The notes under the pieces were generated by a model. It saw only the letters and a list, made by a program, of their open reading frames with translations, was not told the DNA's origin and ran no database searches. The position numbers and the translations under genes are program-made. Below, one piece after another: positions 17,126 through 25,084 of a DNA stretch of 32,955 nucleotides. The number at the start of each line of letters is the position of its first letter. Within the stretch, counting starts at the first letter, position 1. This stretch comes from an uncultured Pseudomonadota bacterium (GTDB lineage Bacteria > Pseudomonadota > Gammaproteobacteria > Burkholderiales > JALYOK01): positions 1 to 32,955 of the forward strand of contig CADEHE010000024.1 in NCBI GenBank assembly GCA_902826775.1. The letters are read 5' to 3'.

Positions 17126-17403
17126 GCGAGCTTGCGTTGCTTGAACTTCAGGGGGCGATCTCGGGCAGCACGATGATAGTTGTCATCGACCCAACGTCGC
17201 GACATTTCGATGACGTCAAAAGGGAGAATTAACCCTCTTTCAAACGATGGTTCGATGTCATTTGAGTGGCTGCAAATACCTTCGAAAGGCGCGCCAATAT
17301 TAGCTCTGCGTACTTCGTTGGTGCTCTGTAGATTTGTTGGCACAGCGGTTGCTTATCGACCATCGTGGTCAGATCGAATGCAAGATAAGGAGTGCTACAC
17401 AAC
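17126..17403. other. Intergenic region between divergent acyltransferase and small-gene pair
   Basis: About 280 nt between divergent genes, so it should contain both promoters. A short hairpin GACCA-TCG-TGGTC (17358-17370) lies 34 nt before the first small gene, and AAGGAG (17387-17392) is its ribosome-binding site. A 73-codon minus-strand frame (GTG at 17343 to TGA at 17122) overlaps the acyltransferase ATG in ATGA fashion. It lacks a Shine-Dalgarno and any recognisable pattern, so I do not call it a gene. Confidence 0.35.
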
Positions 17404-17598
17404 ATGGGCTACCAAATAGACGACCTGCTAAGGGTAGATGAGTTGAGCGAAACGCAAGCTTTGATGCTCGGCGACATGTCTTGTTTGGGACACCCGTTGG
17501 TTGATGCGATTCACGAAGCACTGGATCTTGACGATTTTCCGATGGGACCCGATGGACTAATTGCTCTGTTGCCGTCACACGAGCCAGTGTTTCACTAA
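17404..17598 (+). CDS. Small acidic protein of unknown function
   Basis: A 64-residue protein starting at ATG 17404, preceded by AAGGAG 11 nt upstream. A GTG at 17392 overlaps that site and is unlikely to be used. The protein is strongly acidic and compact (LLRVDELSETQALMLGDMSC, then IHEALDLDDFPMGPDGLIALL). There is no signal peptide or membrane segment, and I recognise no family. It is followed 20 nt later by a second small gene with a good ribosome-binding site, so the two probably form a small operon. Confidence 0.55.
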   Translation: MGYQIDDLLRVDELSETQALMLGDMSCLGHPLVDAIHEALDLDDFPMGPDGLIALLPSHEPVFH

Positions 17599-17618
17599 AT
17601 AGAAGGAAAAAAATTACC

Positions 17619-17858
17619 ATGGCGCTGTTGTCGTTAGAACTAAATTCACTGATCGAGACTTTTCGCAAGACAATTCCCGATGATTGCGCGACGGCTATCG
17701 CCATCGATCATCGTTACTCCCGCACCAGCATCGCTGCATTTGCGCGAAACGAAGGATATCTCGATTTTGTGCGCGAGTTGGAAGATGTAATGTCAGGTTA
17801 TCGCGCGCGCTTACAGGGTGAGGTTCATCGCCTGCACGACGCCAGCCAATTGAACTGA
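17619..17858 (+). CDS. Small soluble protein of unknown function
   Basis: A 79-residue protein from ATG 17619, with AAGGAA (17603-17608) about 10 nt upstream. It is probably helical (LSLELNSLIETFRKTI, then YLDFVRELEDVMSGYRARLQGEVHRLHDA), with no membrane segment or known motif. It pairs with the small gene just upstream and may be cotranscribed with it. The operon is followed by a GGA/CTC-rich stretch and the convergent lpdA stop. Function unknown. Confidence 0.6.
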   Translation: MALLSLELNSLIETFRKTIPDDCATAIAIDHRYSRTSIAAFARNEGYLDFVRELEDVMSGYRARLQGEVHRLHDASQLN

Positions 17859-17932
17859 CTCTCGTCTGTTGCTGCGCAAAATCGCGCGGCTGAGCCAAGG
17901 CTTTTCCGTCTCCTCCTCCAGAGCGGCGAAAC

Positions 17933-17989
17933 ACCGAGGTCTCGTGAAACCGGTTCCTCCTCCTCCTCCCCGGCGTAGCGGACCTCGGT
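17933..17989. repeat. Inverted repeat with CTCC-rich loop between small genes and lpdA
   Basis: ACCGAGGTC (17933-17941) and GACCTCGGT (17981-17989) are perfect 9-nt inverted copies separated by 39 nt. The loop contains a (TCC)n run, and another TCCTCCTCC run lies just before the first arm (17910-17918). The region lies between convergent transcripts, so a role in termination or mRNA 3'-end stability is possible. No T-run follows either arm. Confidence 0.3.
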
Positions 17990-18044
17990 CCCTTTCGAAT
18001 GGCCTACTATGGAAAGTGGGCTCGGCTAAATCTGGTGGCGATTG

Positions 18045-19820
18045 TTATCGCAAAATTCCTGCTTTCTTTGCGGGCATCAGGTCGGTGATGCTTCCGTCTA
18101 TCATCTCCGCGGCAAGGGCCAACGTCTCGGAGAGTGTCGGATGCGGATGGACACTCAAGCTTAGATCTGTCGCATCGGCTCCCATTTCTAGCGCCACAAC
18201 CGCTTCTGCGATCAACTCTCCCGCGTTGGGGCCGACGATACCGGCGCCGAGCAAACGATGCGTGGTCTTGTCGAAGACAAGCTTAGTGAGCCCCTCATTG
18301 CGAGCTTGACCTGAGGCACGCGCGCTGGCAGCCCACGGAAACGCTGCGACTTCCACTTCCTGATCCCGCTTTTTTGCTTCACCTTCGCTCAGGCCCATCC
18401 AGGCAACTTCGGGATCGGTGTAGGCGACGTTCGGTATAGCTTTGGCGTCGAAAGCGGCTTTATGGCCGGCAATGACTTCTGCGGCAACTTTCGCTTCGTG
18501 CGTTGCTTTGTGCGCCAACATTGGCTCGCCAACGATGTCGCCGATCGCAAAGATATGCGCCACGTTTGTGCGTTGCTGCTTGTCCACGCGGATATAGCCG
18601 CGATCGTCCACTTGGACCCCCGCAGCTTCTGCGCCGATATTCTTCCCATTCGGACGTCGCCCTATCGCAACTAACACGGCGTCGAACAACTGCGGCTGCG
18701 GCGCGTGCTCACCCTCAAAATGAGCCAAAAGACCGTCGGCTTTCGCTTCGATCTTGGCTACTTTGGTCTTCAGTAGGATTTGCTCGTAGCGCTTGCCGAT
18801 GCGGCGCGCTAGCGGTCGAACAAGATCTGGATCGCAGCCTGGAACCAAGCTATCCATGAGCTCGACAACCGAGATTCTTGCGCCAAGCGCGTCGAAAACT
18901 GTAGCCATTTCGAGACCAATGATGCCGCCGCCGACGATGAGCATGCGCTTTGGGATTTGCTTGAGCGCGAGCGCGTCAGTGGAATCGAGCAAGCGCGGGT
19001 CGCCCCACGGAAAACCGGGAAGCTTGACCGGCTGTGATCCTGCGGCGATGATCGCTTGCTGAAACCCGACGGTCTTCGGCCCCTCCGACGTCTGGACTTC
19101 GAGATGATTAGGGCCGACGAATTTCGCAACGCCTTGGATCACCGTTATCTTGCGTTGGCGGGCAAGTCCGCTGAGCCCCTTGGTATGTTTCTCTACTACT
19201 GAATTTTTCCATGCCTGCACTTTCCCAAAATCGACCTTAGGTTTGCCGAAATCGACACCATGATCGGCAGAGGCCTGCGCCTCGGCAATGACCTTAGCGA
19301 CGTGCAGCAAAGCTTTGGATGGAATGCAGCCCACGTTAAGGCACACGCCCCCAAGTGCGGCATAGCGTTCGATCAGCGTGACCTGTTTGCCGAGATCGGC
19401 AGCGCGAAATGCAGCGGTATATCCGCCTGGACCGGAGCCGAGAACCACAACCTCGGTAGTCACGTCACCGGAGACTGCCGCTGGCTGCGACGTCCCGGCG
19501 GCGGGTGTTTGAGGCGCAGCGTAGCTCGCAGGTGCATTAGCTGGTGCAGCTTGCTTGGGCGAGCCCGTGGATACTTGCGTATCGGATTCCAGCATCAGAA
19601 TGAGCGAACCCTGCGATACCTTGTCGCCCAATTTGATTCTTAAGTCTTTCACTGTGCCCGCGAGCGGGGCGGGAACTTCCATCGTCGCTTTGTCGGATTC
19701 CAGAGCGATAAGGGAGTCTTCTTTCTTGATGACATCCCCCGGTTTAACCAGGACTTCGATAATTTCAACGTCCTTGAAATCGCCAATGTCTGGCACGCGA
19801 ATTTCAATGAGCTTGCTCAT
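18045..19820 (-). CDS. lpdA: Dihydrolipoyl dehydrogenase with N-terminal lipoyl domain (E3 of PDH complex)
   Basis: A 591-residue E3 that reoxidises dihydrolipoamide with NAD+. Residues 1-80 are a lipoyl domain with acceptor Lys44 in ESDKATMEV, followed by an Ala/Pro-rich linker (about 85-118). The FAD-binding GSGPGG lies at 128-133 and the redox disulfide Cys160/Cys165 in GGVCLNVGCIPSK. A second nucleotide-binding motif VGGGIIGLE and the C-terminal HPHPTLSE catalytic His region complete it. E. coli Lpd lacks the lipoyl domain; the extended form is common in betaproteobacteria and Neisseria (established). It is the third gene of the aceE-aceF-lpdA operon, 17 nt after the aceF stop, with GAGGAG 12 nt before its ATG. 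Confidence 0.97.
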   Translation of the reverse strand: MSKLIEIRVPDIGDFKDVEIIEVLVKPGDVIKKEDSLIALESDKATMEVPAPLAGTVKDLRIKLGDKVSQGSLILMLESDTQVSTGSPKQAAPANAPASYAAPQTPAAGTSQPAAVSGDVTTEVVVLGSGPGGYTAAFRAADLGKQVTLIERYAALGGVCLNVGCIPSKALLHVAKVIAEAQASADHGVDFGKPKVDFGKVQAWKNSVVEKHTKGLSGLARQRKITVIQGVAKFVGPNHLEVQTSEGPKTVGFQQAIIAAGSQPVKLPGFPWGDPRLLDSTDALALKQIPKRMLIVGGGIIGLEMATVFDALGARISVVELMDSLVPGCDPDLVRPLARRIGKRYEQILLKTKVAKIEAKADGLLAHFEGEHAPQPQLFDAVLVAIGRRPNGKNIGAEAAGVQVDDRGYIRVDKQQRTNVAHIFAIGDIVGEPMLAHKATHEAKVAAEVIAGHKAAFDAKAIPNVAYTDPEVAWMGLSEGEAKKRDQEVEVAAFPWAASARASGQARNEGLTKLVFDKTTHRLLGAGIVGPNAGELIAEAVVALEMGADATDLSLSVHPHPTLSETLALAAEMIDGSITDLMPAKKAGILR

Positions 19821-19837
19821 GATGTTGCGCGCGCTCC

Positions 19838-21163
19838 TCAGAGCATGGCGCGGCGCATGTCGCTCAGCACGCCGCTCAAATGAGTGATGAAGCGCGCGCC
19901 CAACGCGCCGTCAATGACGCGATGATCGTACGAGAGCGAAAGCGGCAGTATCAGGCGCGGGACCCACTGGCCGTTTTGCCATACCGGTTTCATGGTCGAA
20001 CGGCTGGCACCGAGGATGGCGACTTCCGGTGCATTGATGATGGGCGTAAATTGTGTGCCGCCAATGCCGCCTAGGCTGGACACGCTGAAAGTGCCACCTT
20101 GCATATCGCTTGGCCCGAGCTTTTTCTCTCGCGCCTTAGCGCTCAATTCAGCCAATTCCTTGGCTATCTGCAGTATGCCTTTTTGATCCACGTCTCTTAT
20201 GACTGGAACGACTAACCCGTCAGGAGTATCGCACGCAAAACCAAGGTGATAATAGTTTTTCAGCACCAGGTTTTCGCCATCAACGGCCAGTGAAGCGTTG
20301 AACTCCGGGTGACGTTTCAGCGCCGCCACACATGCCTTCAATATGAAAGCCAGCAGCGTGAGTTTCACGCCAGCCTTCGCAGCGGCATCGCTTTGCGCTT
20401 GGCGGAACGCCTCCAACTCGCTTATGTCGGCTTCTTCGTGCTGTGTGATGTGCGGGATCGAAATCCAATTGCGATGCAGGTTTGCGCCAGAGATCTTCTT
20501 GATGCGAGAAAGCGGCTTTGTTTCGATCGGACCGAACTTCGAGAAATCAACGTTCGGTGCCGGCGGCAGGTTAAAGCCCAAAGTCCCGCTGCTTGCAGTG
20601 GCGGCCTGCTTCGGCGCACTCAATGCGCTTTTCACGAATTGCTGCACATCTTCTTTCAGAACGCGCCCCTTCGGCCCGCTGCCACTGACTTGCCCCAAGT
20701 CAACGCCGAGTTCGCGCGCAAACGCGCGAACCGAGGGACTTGCGTGCGCCTTGCTAAGCGATCGCTCAAGTGAAGCAGTGAACGCAGGTGAAGCGGGTGC
20801 GAAAGTCGGTGGCGGGGGCGGAGCGATTGCGGCCGCTGCAGCCGGTAGCGGTGGTGTTGCGCTAGCGGGAGCAGGCGCTGCGTTGGTTGCAGATGGCGCA
20901 GCAGCCTTGGTCGCAGCTTCGATGGTGGCTTCCAGCACCAGCACGAGCGAGCCCTGTGAAACTTTGTCGCCCACCTTTATTTTGAGTTCTTTCACCGTGC
21001 CAGCCATCGGGGAGGGCACTTCCATCGTCGCTTTGTCTGACTCCAGAGCGATAAGGGAATCTTCTTTCCGGATGCTGTCGCCGGGTTTGACCAATACTTC
21101 TATGACTTCGACGTCCTTGAAATCGCCGATGTCGGGTACAAGCACTTCTTGCAGTGCGCCCAA
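19838..21163 (-). CDS. aceF: Dihydrolipoyllysine acetyltransferase (E2 of PDH complex)
   Basis: A 441-residue E2 core enzyme that transfers acetyl groups from lipoyl-lysine to CoA. It has a single N-terminal lipoyl domain (Lys44 in ESDKATMEV; E. coli has three) and a long Ala/Pro linker (about 82-130). The peripheral subunit-binding domain is at 141-178 (SPSVRAFARELGVDLGQVSG, then GPKGRVLKEDV), and the catalytic domain ends in SYDHRVIDGALGARF with His414. The start is TTG at 21163, preceded by a GAGGGGGT Shine-Dalgarno; no in-frame ATG precedes the lipoyl domain. It lies 71 nt downstream of aceE. Confidence 0.97.
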   Translation of the reverse strand: MGALQEVLVPDIGDFKDVEVIEVLVKPGDSIRKEDSLIALESDKATMEVPSPMAGTVKELKIKVGDKVSQGSLVLVLEATIEAATKAAAPSATNAAPAPASATPPLPAAAAAIAPPPPPTFAPASPAFTASLERSLSKAHASPSVRAFARELGVDLGQVSGSGPKGRVLKEDVQQFVKSALSAPKQAATASSGTLGFNLPPAPNVDFSKFGPIETKPLSRIKKISGANLHRNWISIPHITQHEEADISELEAFRQAQSDAAAKAGVKLTLLAFILKACVAALKRHPEFNASLAVDGENLVLKNYYHLGFACDTPDGLVVPVIRDVDQKGILQIAKELAELSAKAREKKLGPSDMQGGTFSVSSLGGIGGTQFTPIINAPEVAILGASRSTMKPVWQNGQWVPRLILPLSLSYDHRVIDGALGARFITHLSGVLSDMRRAML

Positions 21164-21234
21164 AAGGTACCCCCTCTAGTTAGCTATACTGATTGTTGTT
21201 GATCGGCCTACGTAGAGCTATACAACATGGTGTA

Positions 21235-23904
21235 TTAACTCTTCCATGGCTCCAAGCGATCACTGTCTATGCCATATTGCTTGATCGCTTGGGTCACAAC
21301 GCCGGTTTTGATTGCGCCATCGTCGGCCAGGGCCTTGAGTGCAGCGAGCGCGACGTAGCGGCGATCGACCTCAAAGAAGCTGCGCAGTTTTTCGCGCGTG
21401 TCGGAGCGCCCGAAGCCATCTGTGCCCAGTACCACGTAGCGCTGCGGCACGAACGCTCGGATCTGATCAGCGAAGGCGCGCATGTAGTCAGTTGCGGCCA
21501 CCACCGGGCCCTTGCGTGACTTAAGCCGCTGTTCGACGTGCGAAATGCGAGGCGGCGTCTGCCCTGGGTGCAGCATGTTCCAGCGTTGCGCGCTCAAGCC
21601 GTCGCGGCGCAGTTCGTTAAAGCTCGTGGCGCTCCAAACGTCCGCCTCAACGCCAAAGTCGTTGCGCAATAGATCCGCAGCCGCGACCACTTCGCGCAAT
21701 ATCGTGCCGCAGCCCAGCAGTTGCACGCGCGGCGTGTGGTCGGTTTTGCCACCATGGGCACCTTCGCGCAATAGGTACATACCCTTCAATATGTCCGCTT
21801 CAGCGCCTGCCGGCATGGCAGGGTGCGTGTAGTTCTCGTTCATGAGCGTGATGTAATAGAAGACGTTCTCTTGCTTCTCGTACATCCGTCGCATACCGTC
21901 CTGCATGATCACAGCGAGTTCGTAGGCGAACGTCGGATCATAAGACACGCAGTTGGGAATGAAAGAGGCATGCAGCTGACTCTGGCCATCTTGGTGTTGC
22001 AGGCCTTCGCCGTTTAGAGTGGTGCGGCCGGCCGTGGCACCAAGCAAAAAACCGCGTGCTTGGCAGTCCCCGGCAGCCCATACCAAATCGCCGACACGTT
22101 GAAAGCCAAACATGGAATAGAAAATGAAGAACGGCATCATGCTGACGCCGTGCGCGCTGTAGGCGGTGGCAGCAGCGATCCAAGACGACATGGCGCCAGC
22201 CTCGTTGATGCCTTCTTGCAGCATCTGGCCCTTCTTGTCCTCCCGGTAGTACATCAACTCGTCCGAGTCCTCTGGCTCATAGAGCTGCCCCACAGATGAA
22301 TAGATGCCGAGCTGGCGAAATAAGCCCTCCATCCCAAATGTGCGTGACTCGTCGGGGACGATCGGCACAACGAATTTCCCGATTTCCTTATCGCGCAAGA
22401 GTGTGCTGAGAATGCGTACAAACGCCATGGTCGTCGACAGTTCACGTTCGTCGCTGCTCTTGAGTAAAGCTTCGAATGCGCTGAGCGGCGGAATCTTATG
22501 CGCGGGAGCATCCGTGCGGCGTTGCGGCAGATAGCCGCCCAACGCCATGCGACGCTCGCGCATGTAGGCGAGCTCCGGGGAGTTGGGCGCAAAATTCACA
22601 TACGGCACATCCTCTAGCTTTTCATCGGGGATCGGGACGCCAAATCGATCGCGAAAGGCTTTCAGAGAAGTTGTGCCCATCTTCTTCTGTTGGTGCGTTA
22701 TGTTTTGCGCCTCGCCGGACTCGCCCATGCCGTAACCTTTTATGGTCTTGGCGAGAATGACTGTTGGCTGTCCGACGTGCTTTACGGCTGCGGCATAGGC
22801 CGCAAATATCTTATGCGGATCGTGGCCGCCGCGGTTTAGGCGCCAAATGTCGTCATCCGTCATGCTCGCGACCAATTCAAGCAACTCCGGGTACTTGCCA
22901 AAGAAATGCTTGCGGACATAGGCGCCGTCTTTTGACTTAAAAGTTTGGTATTCGCCGTCCACGCACTCTTCCATGCGTTTGAGTAGCAAGCCGCTCCGGT
23001 CCTTGGCGATGAGAGGATCCCAGTATGACCCCCAGATCAGCTTTATCACGTTCCAACCGGCGCCGCGAAAATCACCTTCCAACTCTTGAATGATCTTGCC
23101 GTTCCCGCGCACAGGCCCATCTAGGCGCTGTAAGTTGCAATTAACTACGAACACCAAGTTGTCGAGCCGCTCGCGCCCGGCCAACGCAATACAACCCAGC
23201 GATTCCGGCTCATCCATCTCGCCATCGCCCATGAAGGCCCAAACCTTGCGGCCGTCCGTATGCGCTAGCCCGCGGTCTTGCAGGTAGCGCATGAAGCGCG
23301 CCTGGTAAATTGCGGTTATCGGCCCCAAACCCATCGAAACGGTAGGAAATTGCCAAAAATTTGGCATGAGCCACGGGTGTGGGTAGGAAGATAGCCCTTT
23401 GCCGTCAACCTCCTGACGAAATCCGTCAAGTTGTTGCTCGGTTAGTCTGCCGAGCATGAACGCGCGTGCATACATTCCCGGCGCCGAGTGGCCTTGAAAA
23501 TAGACAAGATCGCCGTGCGACTTCTCGGAAGGGGCATGCCAAAAGTGGTTGTACCCAACGTCGTAAAGCGTCGCTGCAGAGGCAAAGCTAGCGATATGCC
23601 CACCGACATTAGTGTCTTTGTTCGCTCGCAGAACCATTGCCAGGGCGTTCCAACGAACGTAAGAGCGGATACGGTGCTCCAGCTCGTGGTCACCCGGAGA
23701 ACGCTCCTCCTTGTGGGGTGGAATAGTGTTTAAGTAGGCAGTGGTCGCGCTGTAGGGTAGGTGAGCGCCGGAGCGGCGTGCTTTCTCTATCAGTTTCTCT
23801 AGCAAGTAGTGCGCACGCTCAGGTCCTTCATGCTCCAGCACGGCGTCGAGCGCATCGAGCCATTCCCGGGTTTCCTGTGGATCGATATCGGGCAGGGTGT
23901 CCAT
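21235..23904 (-). CDS. aceE: Pyruvate dehydrogenase E1 component, homodimeric type
   Basis: An 889-residue thiamine-diphosphate-dependent E1 that decarboxylates pyruvate and acetylates the E2 lipoyl group. The ATG at 23904 (protein MDTLPDIDPQETREWLDALD) matches the usual AceE N-terminus and the roughly 887-residue length. The frame stays open 26 codons further to a TTG at 23982, but that extension looks non-native. The TPP/Mg motif GDGEMDEPES begins at residue 227, followed by NLVFVVNCNLQRLDGPVRGNG in pieces typical of the family. It is the first gene of the aceE-aceF-lpdA operon. The 5' side faces a 340-nt gap with the divergent phosphatase gene, where the promoter should lie. Confidence 0.97.
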   Translation of the reverse strand: MDTLPDIDPQETREWLDALDAVLEHEGPERAHYLLEKLIEKARRSGAHLPYSATTAYLNTIPPHKEERSPGDHELEHRIRSYVRWNALAMVLRANKDTNVGGHIASFASAATLYDVGYNHFWHAPSEKSHGDLVYFQGHSAPGMYARAFMLGRLTEQQLDGFRQEVDGKGLSSYPHPWLMPNFWQFPTVSMGLGPITAIYQARFMRYLQDRGLAHTDGRKVWAFMGDGEMDEPESLGCIALAGRERLDNLVFVVNCNLQRLDGPVRGNGKIIQELEGDFRGAGWNVIKLIWGSYWDPLIAKDRSGLLLKRMEECVDGEYQTFKSKDGAYVRKHFFGKYPELLELVASMTDDDIWRLNRGGHDPHKIFAAYAAAVKHVGQPTVILAKTIKGYGMGESGEAQNITHQQKKMGTTSLKAFRDRFGVPIPDEKLEDVPYVNFAPNSPELAYMRERRMALGGYLPQRRTDAPAHKIPPLSAFEALLKSSDERELSTTMAFVRILSTLLRDKEIGKFVVPIVPDESRTFGMEGLFRQLGIYSSVGQLYEPEDSDELMYYREDKKGQMLQEGINEAGAMSSWIAAATAYSAHGVSMMPFFIFYSMFGFQRVGDLVWAAGDCQARGFLLGATAGRTTLNGEGLQHQDGQSQLHASFIPNCVSYDPTFAYELAVIMQDGMRRMYEKQENVFYYITLMNENYTHPAMPAGAEADILKGMYLLREGAHGGKTDHTPRVQLLGCGTILREVVAAADLLRNDFGVEADVWSATSFNELRRDGLSAQRWNMLHPGQTPPRISHVEQRLKSRKGPVVAATDYMRAFADQIRAFVPQRYVVLGTDGFGRSDTREKLRSFFEVDRRYVALAALKALADDGAIKTGVVTQAIKQYGIDSDRLEPWKS

Positions 23905-24244
23905 GGGCGTAGATCTTGCTTGTGGCAAAAAGACAACGGACTGATTTGTCAACGGCCTCGGTTCGAAGCCGAGCGGAAGCAAAAGTTTACCATACCCCTT
24001 CTTCTAAGAATGAGGAGGGTCACCTAAGAGCACCAGTAAAATTGACTTTTTTATAAAATTCAGGCAGTTTTGCGACTTTGGTAAGAAATCATGCTAACTG
24101 CCATCGCGAGTCTCACGTGGTTTGCTTTTAGTTTAAAGTGCGGTCGTGGCAAGCGTTGCCAAGCGCAACAACGGTGTGGTTGTATTTCTCTGTACGGTGA
24201 AATTTCCCTTTCTTTGATGCTGACAAAATAAACGAAACTTCTTG
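23905..24244. promoter_or_regulatory. Divergent promoter region between aceE and the PP2C gene
   Basis: About 340 nt between divergent operons, with an AT-rich core around 24035-24065. A tRNA T-arm-like hairpin CTCGG-TTCGAAG-CCGAG (23957-23973) lies upstream of aceE. I could not identify a convincing aceE promoter. For the plus-strand operon, TTGCCA (24156-24161) and TTGTAT (24180-24185), 18 nt apart, are a plausible pair. A small minus-strand frame crossing this region overlaps the phosphatase gene and is judged a shadow. Confidence 0.4.
24156..24185 (+). promoter_or_regulatory. Candidate sigma-70-type promoter for the PP2C-FHA operon
   Basis: TTGCCA and TTGTAT separated by 18 nt, about 60 nt before the phosphatase start. 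The -35 match is good and the -10 match moderate. It is suggested by sequence only. Confidence 0.25.
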
Positions 24245-25075
24245 ATGATGCGGATTTCCCAGGCACTAGAGATTGCCAGCTTGACGGATCCCGGACGCTT
24301 ACGCAAACGTAACGAGGACTACGTCGCGGAACGCTCGGAATCGGGGCTCGTGCTGCTTGCCGACGGTATGGGAGGGTACAACGCGGGCGATGTTGCGAGC
24401 GGGATGGCAACGGATTTGGTCGCTGATGGGCTTGACCAAGACTGGCAGCAGGCTCGACTCGATCGCATGGACCAGGTGCAGGCCCAGGCGCTAGCGGCTG
24501 ACCTTATTCGCCAACACGTGGCGCGGGCTAACAGCGCGGTTCATCAGGCCGCGCAACACACGCCTGAATACTCAGGCATGGGAACCACTCTCGTCGTCGG
24601 ACTGTTCTTCGACAATCTGCTAACAGTCGGGCACGTCGGGGATTCGCGGTTGTACCGCTTGCGCGGGGATGCTTTAGATCAATTGACGCGCGATCATTCT
24701 TTGCTGCAGGAGCAAATCGATCAAGGCGTAATTTCCAAAGAGGAGGCGCGCTTATCTCACAACAAGAACCTGGTCACCCGCGCCTTGGGCGTCGACCCGG
24801 CCGTAGAAGCAGAAGTTCACTCGCATGTAGTGGTGCCGGGAGATGTCTATCTTCTGTGCTCCGATGGATTAAACGATATGGTCGACGACGAAGAAATTCG
24901 TCTGACGCTTTTGACCCTCAAGTCGAACGTGCAGCTTGCCGCACAGCACTTAGTTCAAGCCGCCAATGATAGCGGCGGGCGAGATAACGTATCGGTGGTT
25001 CTGGTGAAGGTGTTGAACGATTTTCAGGTTACGCGCAGCTGGTTGGTCAAGCTGAAGTTGTGGCTCAAGCGATAA
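24245..25075 (+). CDS. PP2C-family serine/threonine protein phosphatase
   Basis: A PP2C (PPM/Stp1-type) phosphatase of about 276 residues that removes phosphate from Ser/Thr with two metal ions. Metal and catalytic motifs are all visible: RKRNEDY, LLADGMGGYNAGDVAS, GMGTTLVVG, GHVGDSRLYRLR, LTRDHSLLQEQ, NLVTRALGVD, LLCSDGLNDMVDDEEI and GGRDNVSVVLV. Starts at TTG 24242, ATG 24245 and ATG 24248 are adjacent; no strong Shine-Dalgarno distinguishes them. It is the first gene of a run with an FHA protein (9 nt later), a metallo-hydrolase and a pilus-type ATPase. No Ser/Thr kinase gene is in the window, so the cognate kinase must lie elsewhere. Confidence 0.93.
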   Translation: MMRISQALEIASLTDPGRLRKRNEDYVAERSESGLVLLADGMGGYNAGDVASGMATDLVADGLDQDWQQARLDRMDQVQAQALAADLIRQHVARANSAVHQAAQHTPEYSGMGTTLVVGLFFDNLLTVGHVGDSRLYRLRGDALDQLTRDHSLLQEQIDQGVISKEEARLSHNKNLVTRALGVDPAVEAEVHSHVVVPGDVYLLCSDGLNDMVDDEEIRLTLLTLKSNVQLAAQHLVQAANDSGGRDNVSVVLVKVLNDFQVTRSWLVKLKLWLKR

Positions 25076-25084
25076 GGTGCAAGT

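Noticed and set aside
17122..17343. 73-codon minus-strand frame overlapping the PlsB-like start as ATGA
   Set aside because: The overlap is suggestive, but the GTG start lacks a Shine-Dalgarno and the protein has no recognisable features, so it could be chance.
23905..23990. A tRNA gene upstream of aceE
   Set aside because: Only a T-arm-like hairpin is present; no acceptor, D or anticodon arm can be formed around it.
24060..24410. 116-codon minus-strand frame crossing the start of the PP2C gene
   Set aside because: It overlaps the conserved phosphatase N-terminus and shows only a basic, low-pattern translation.
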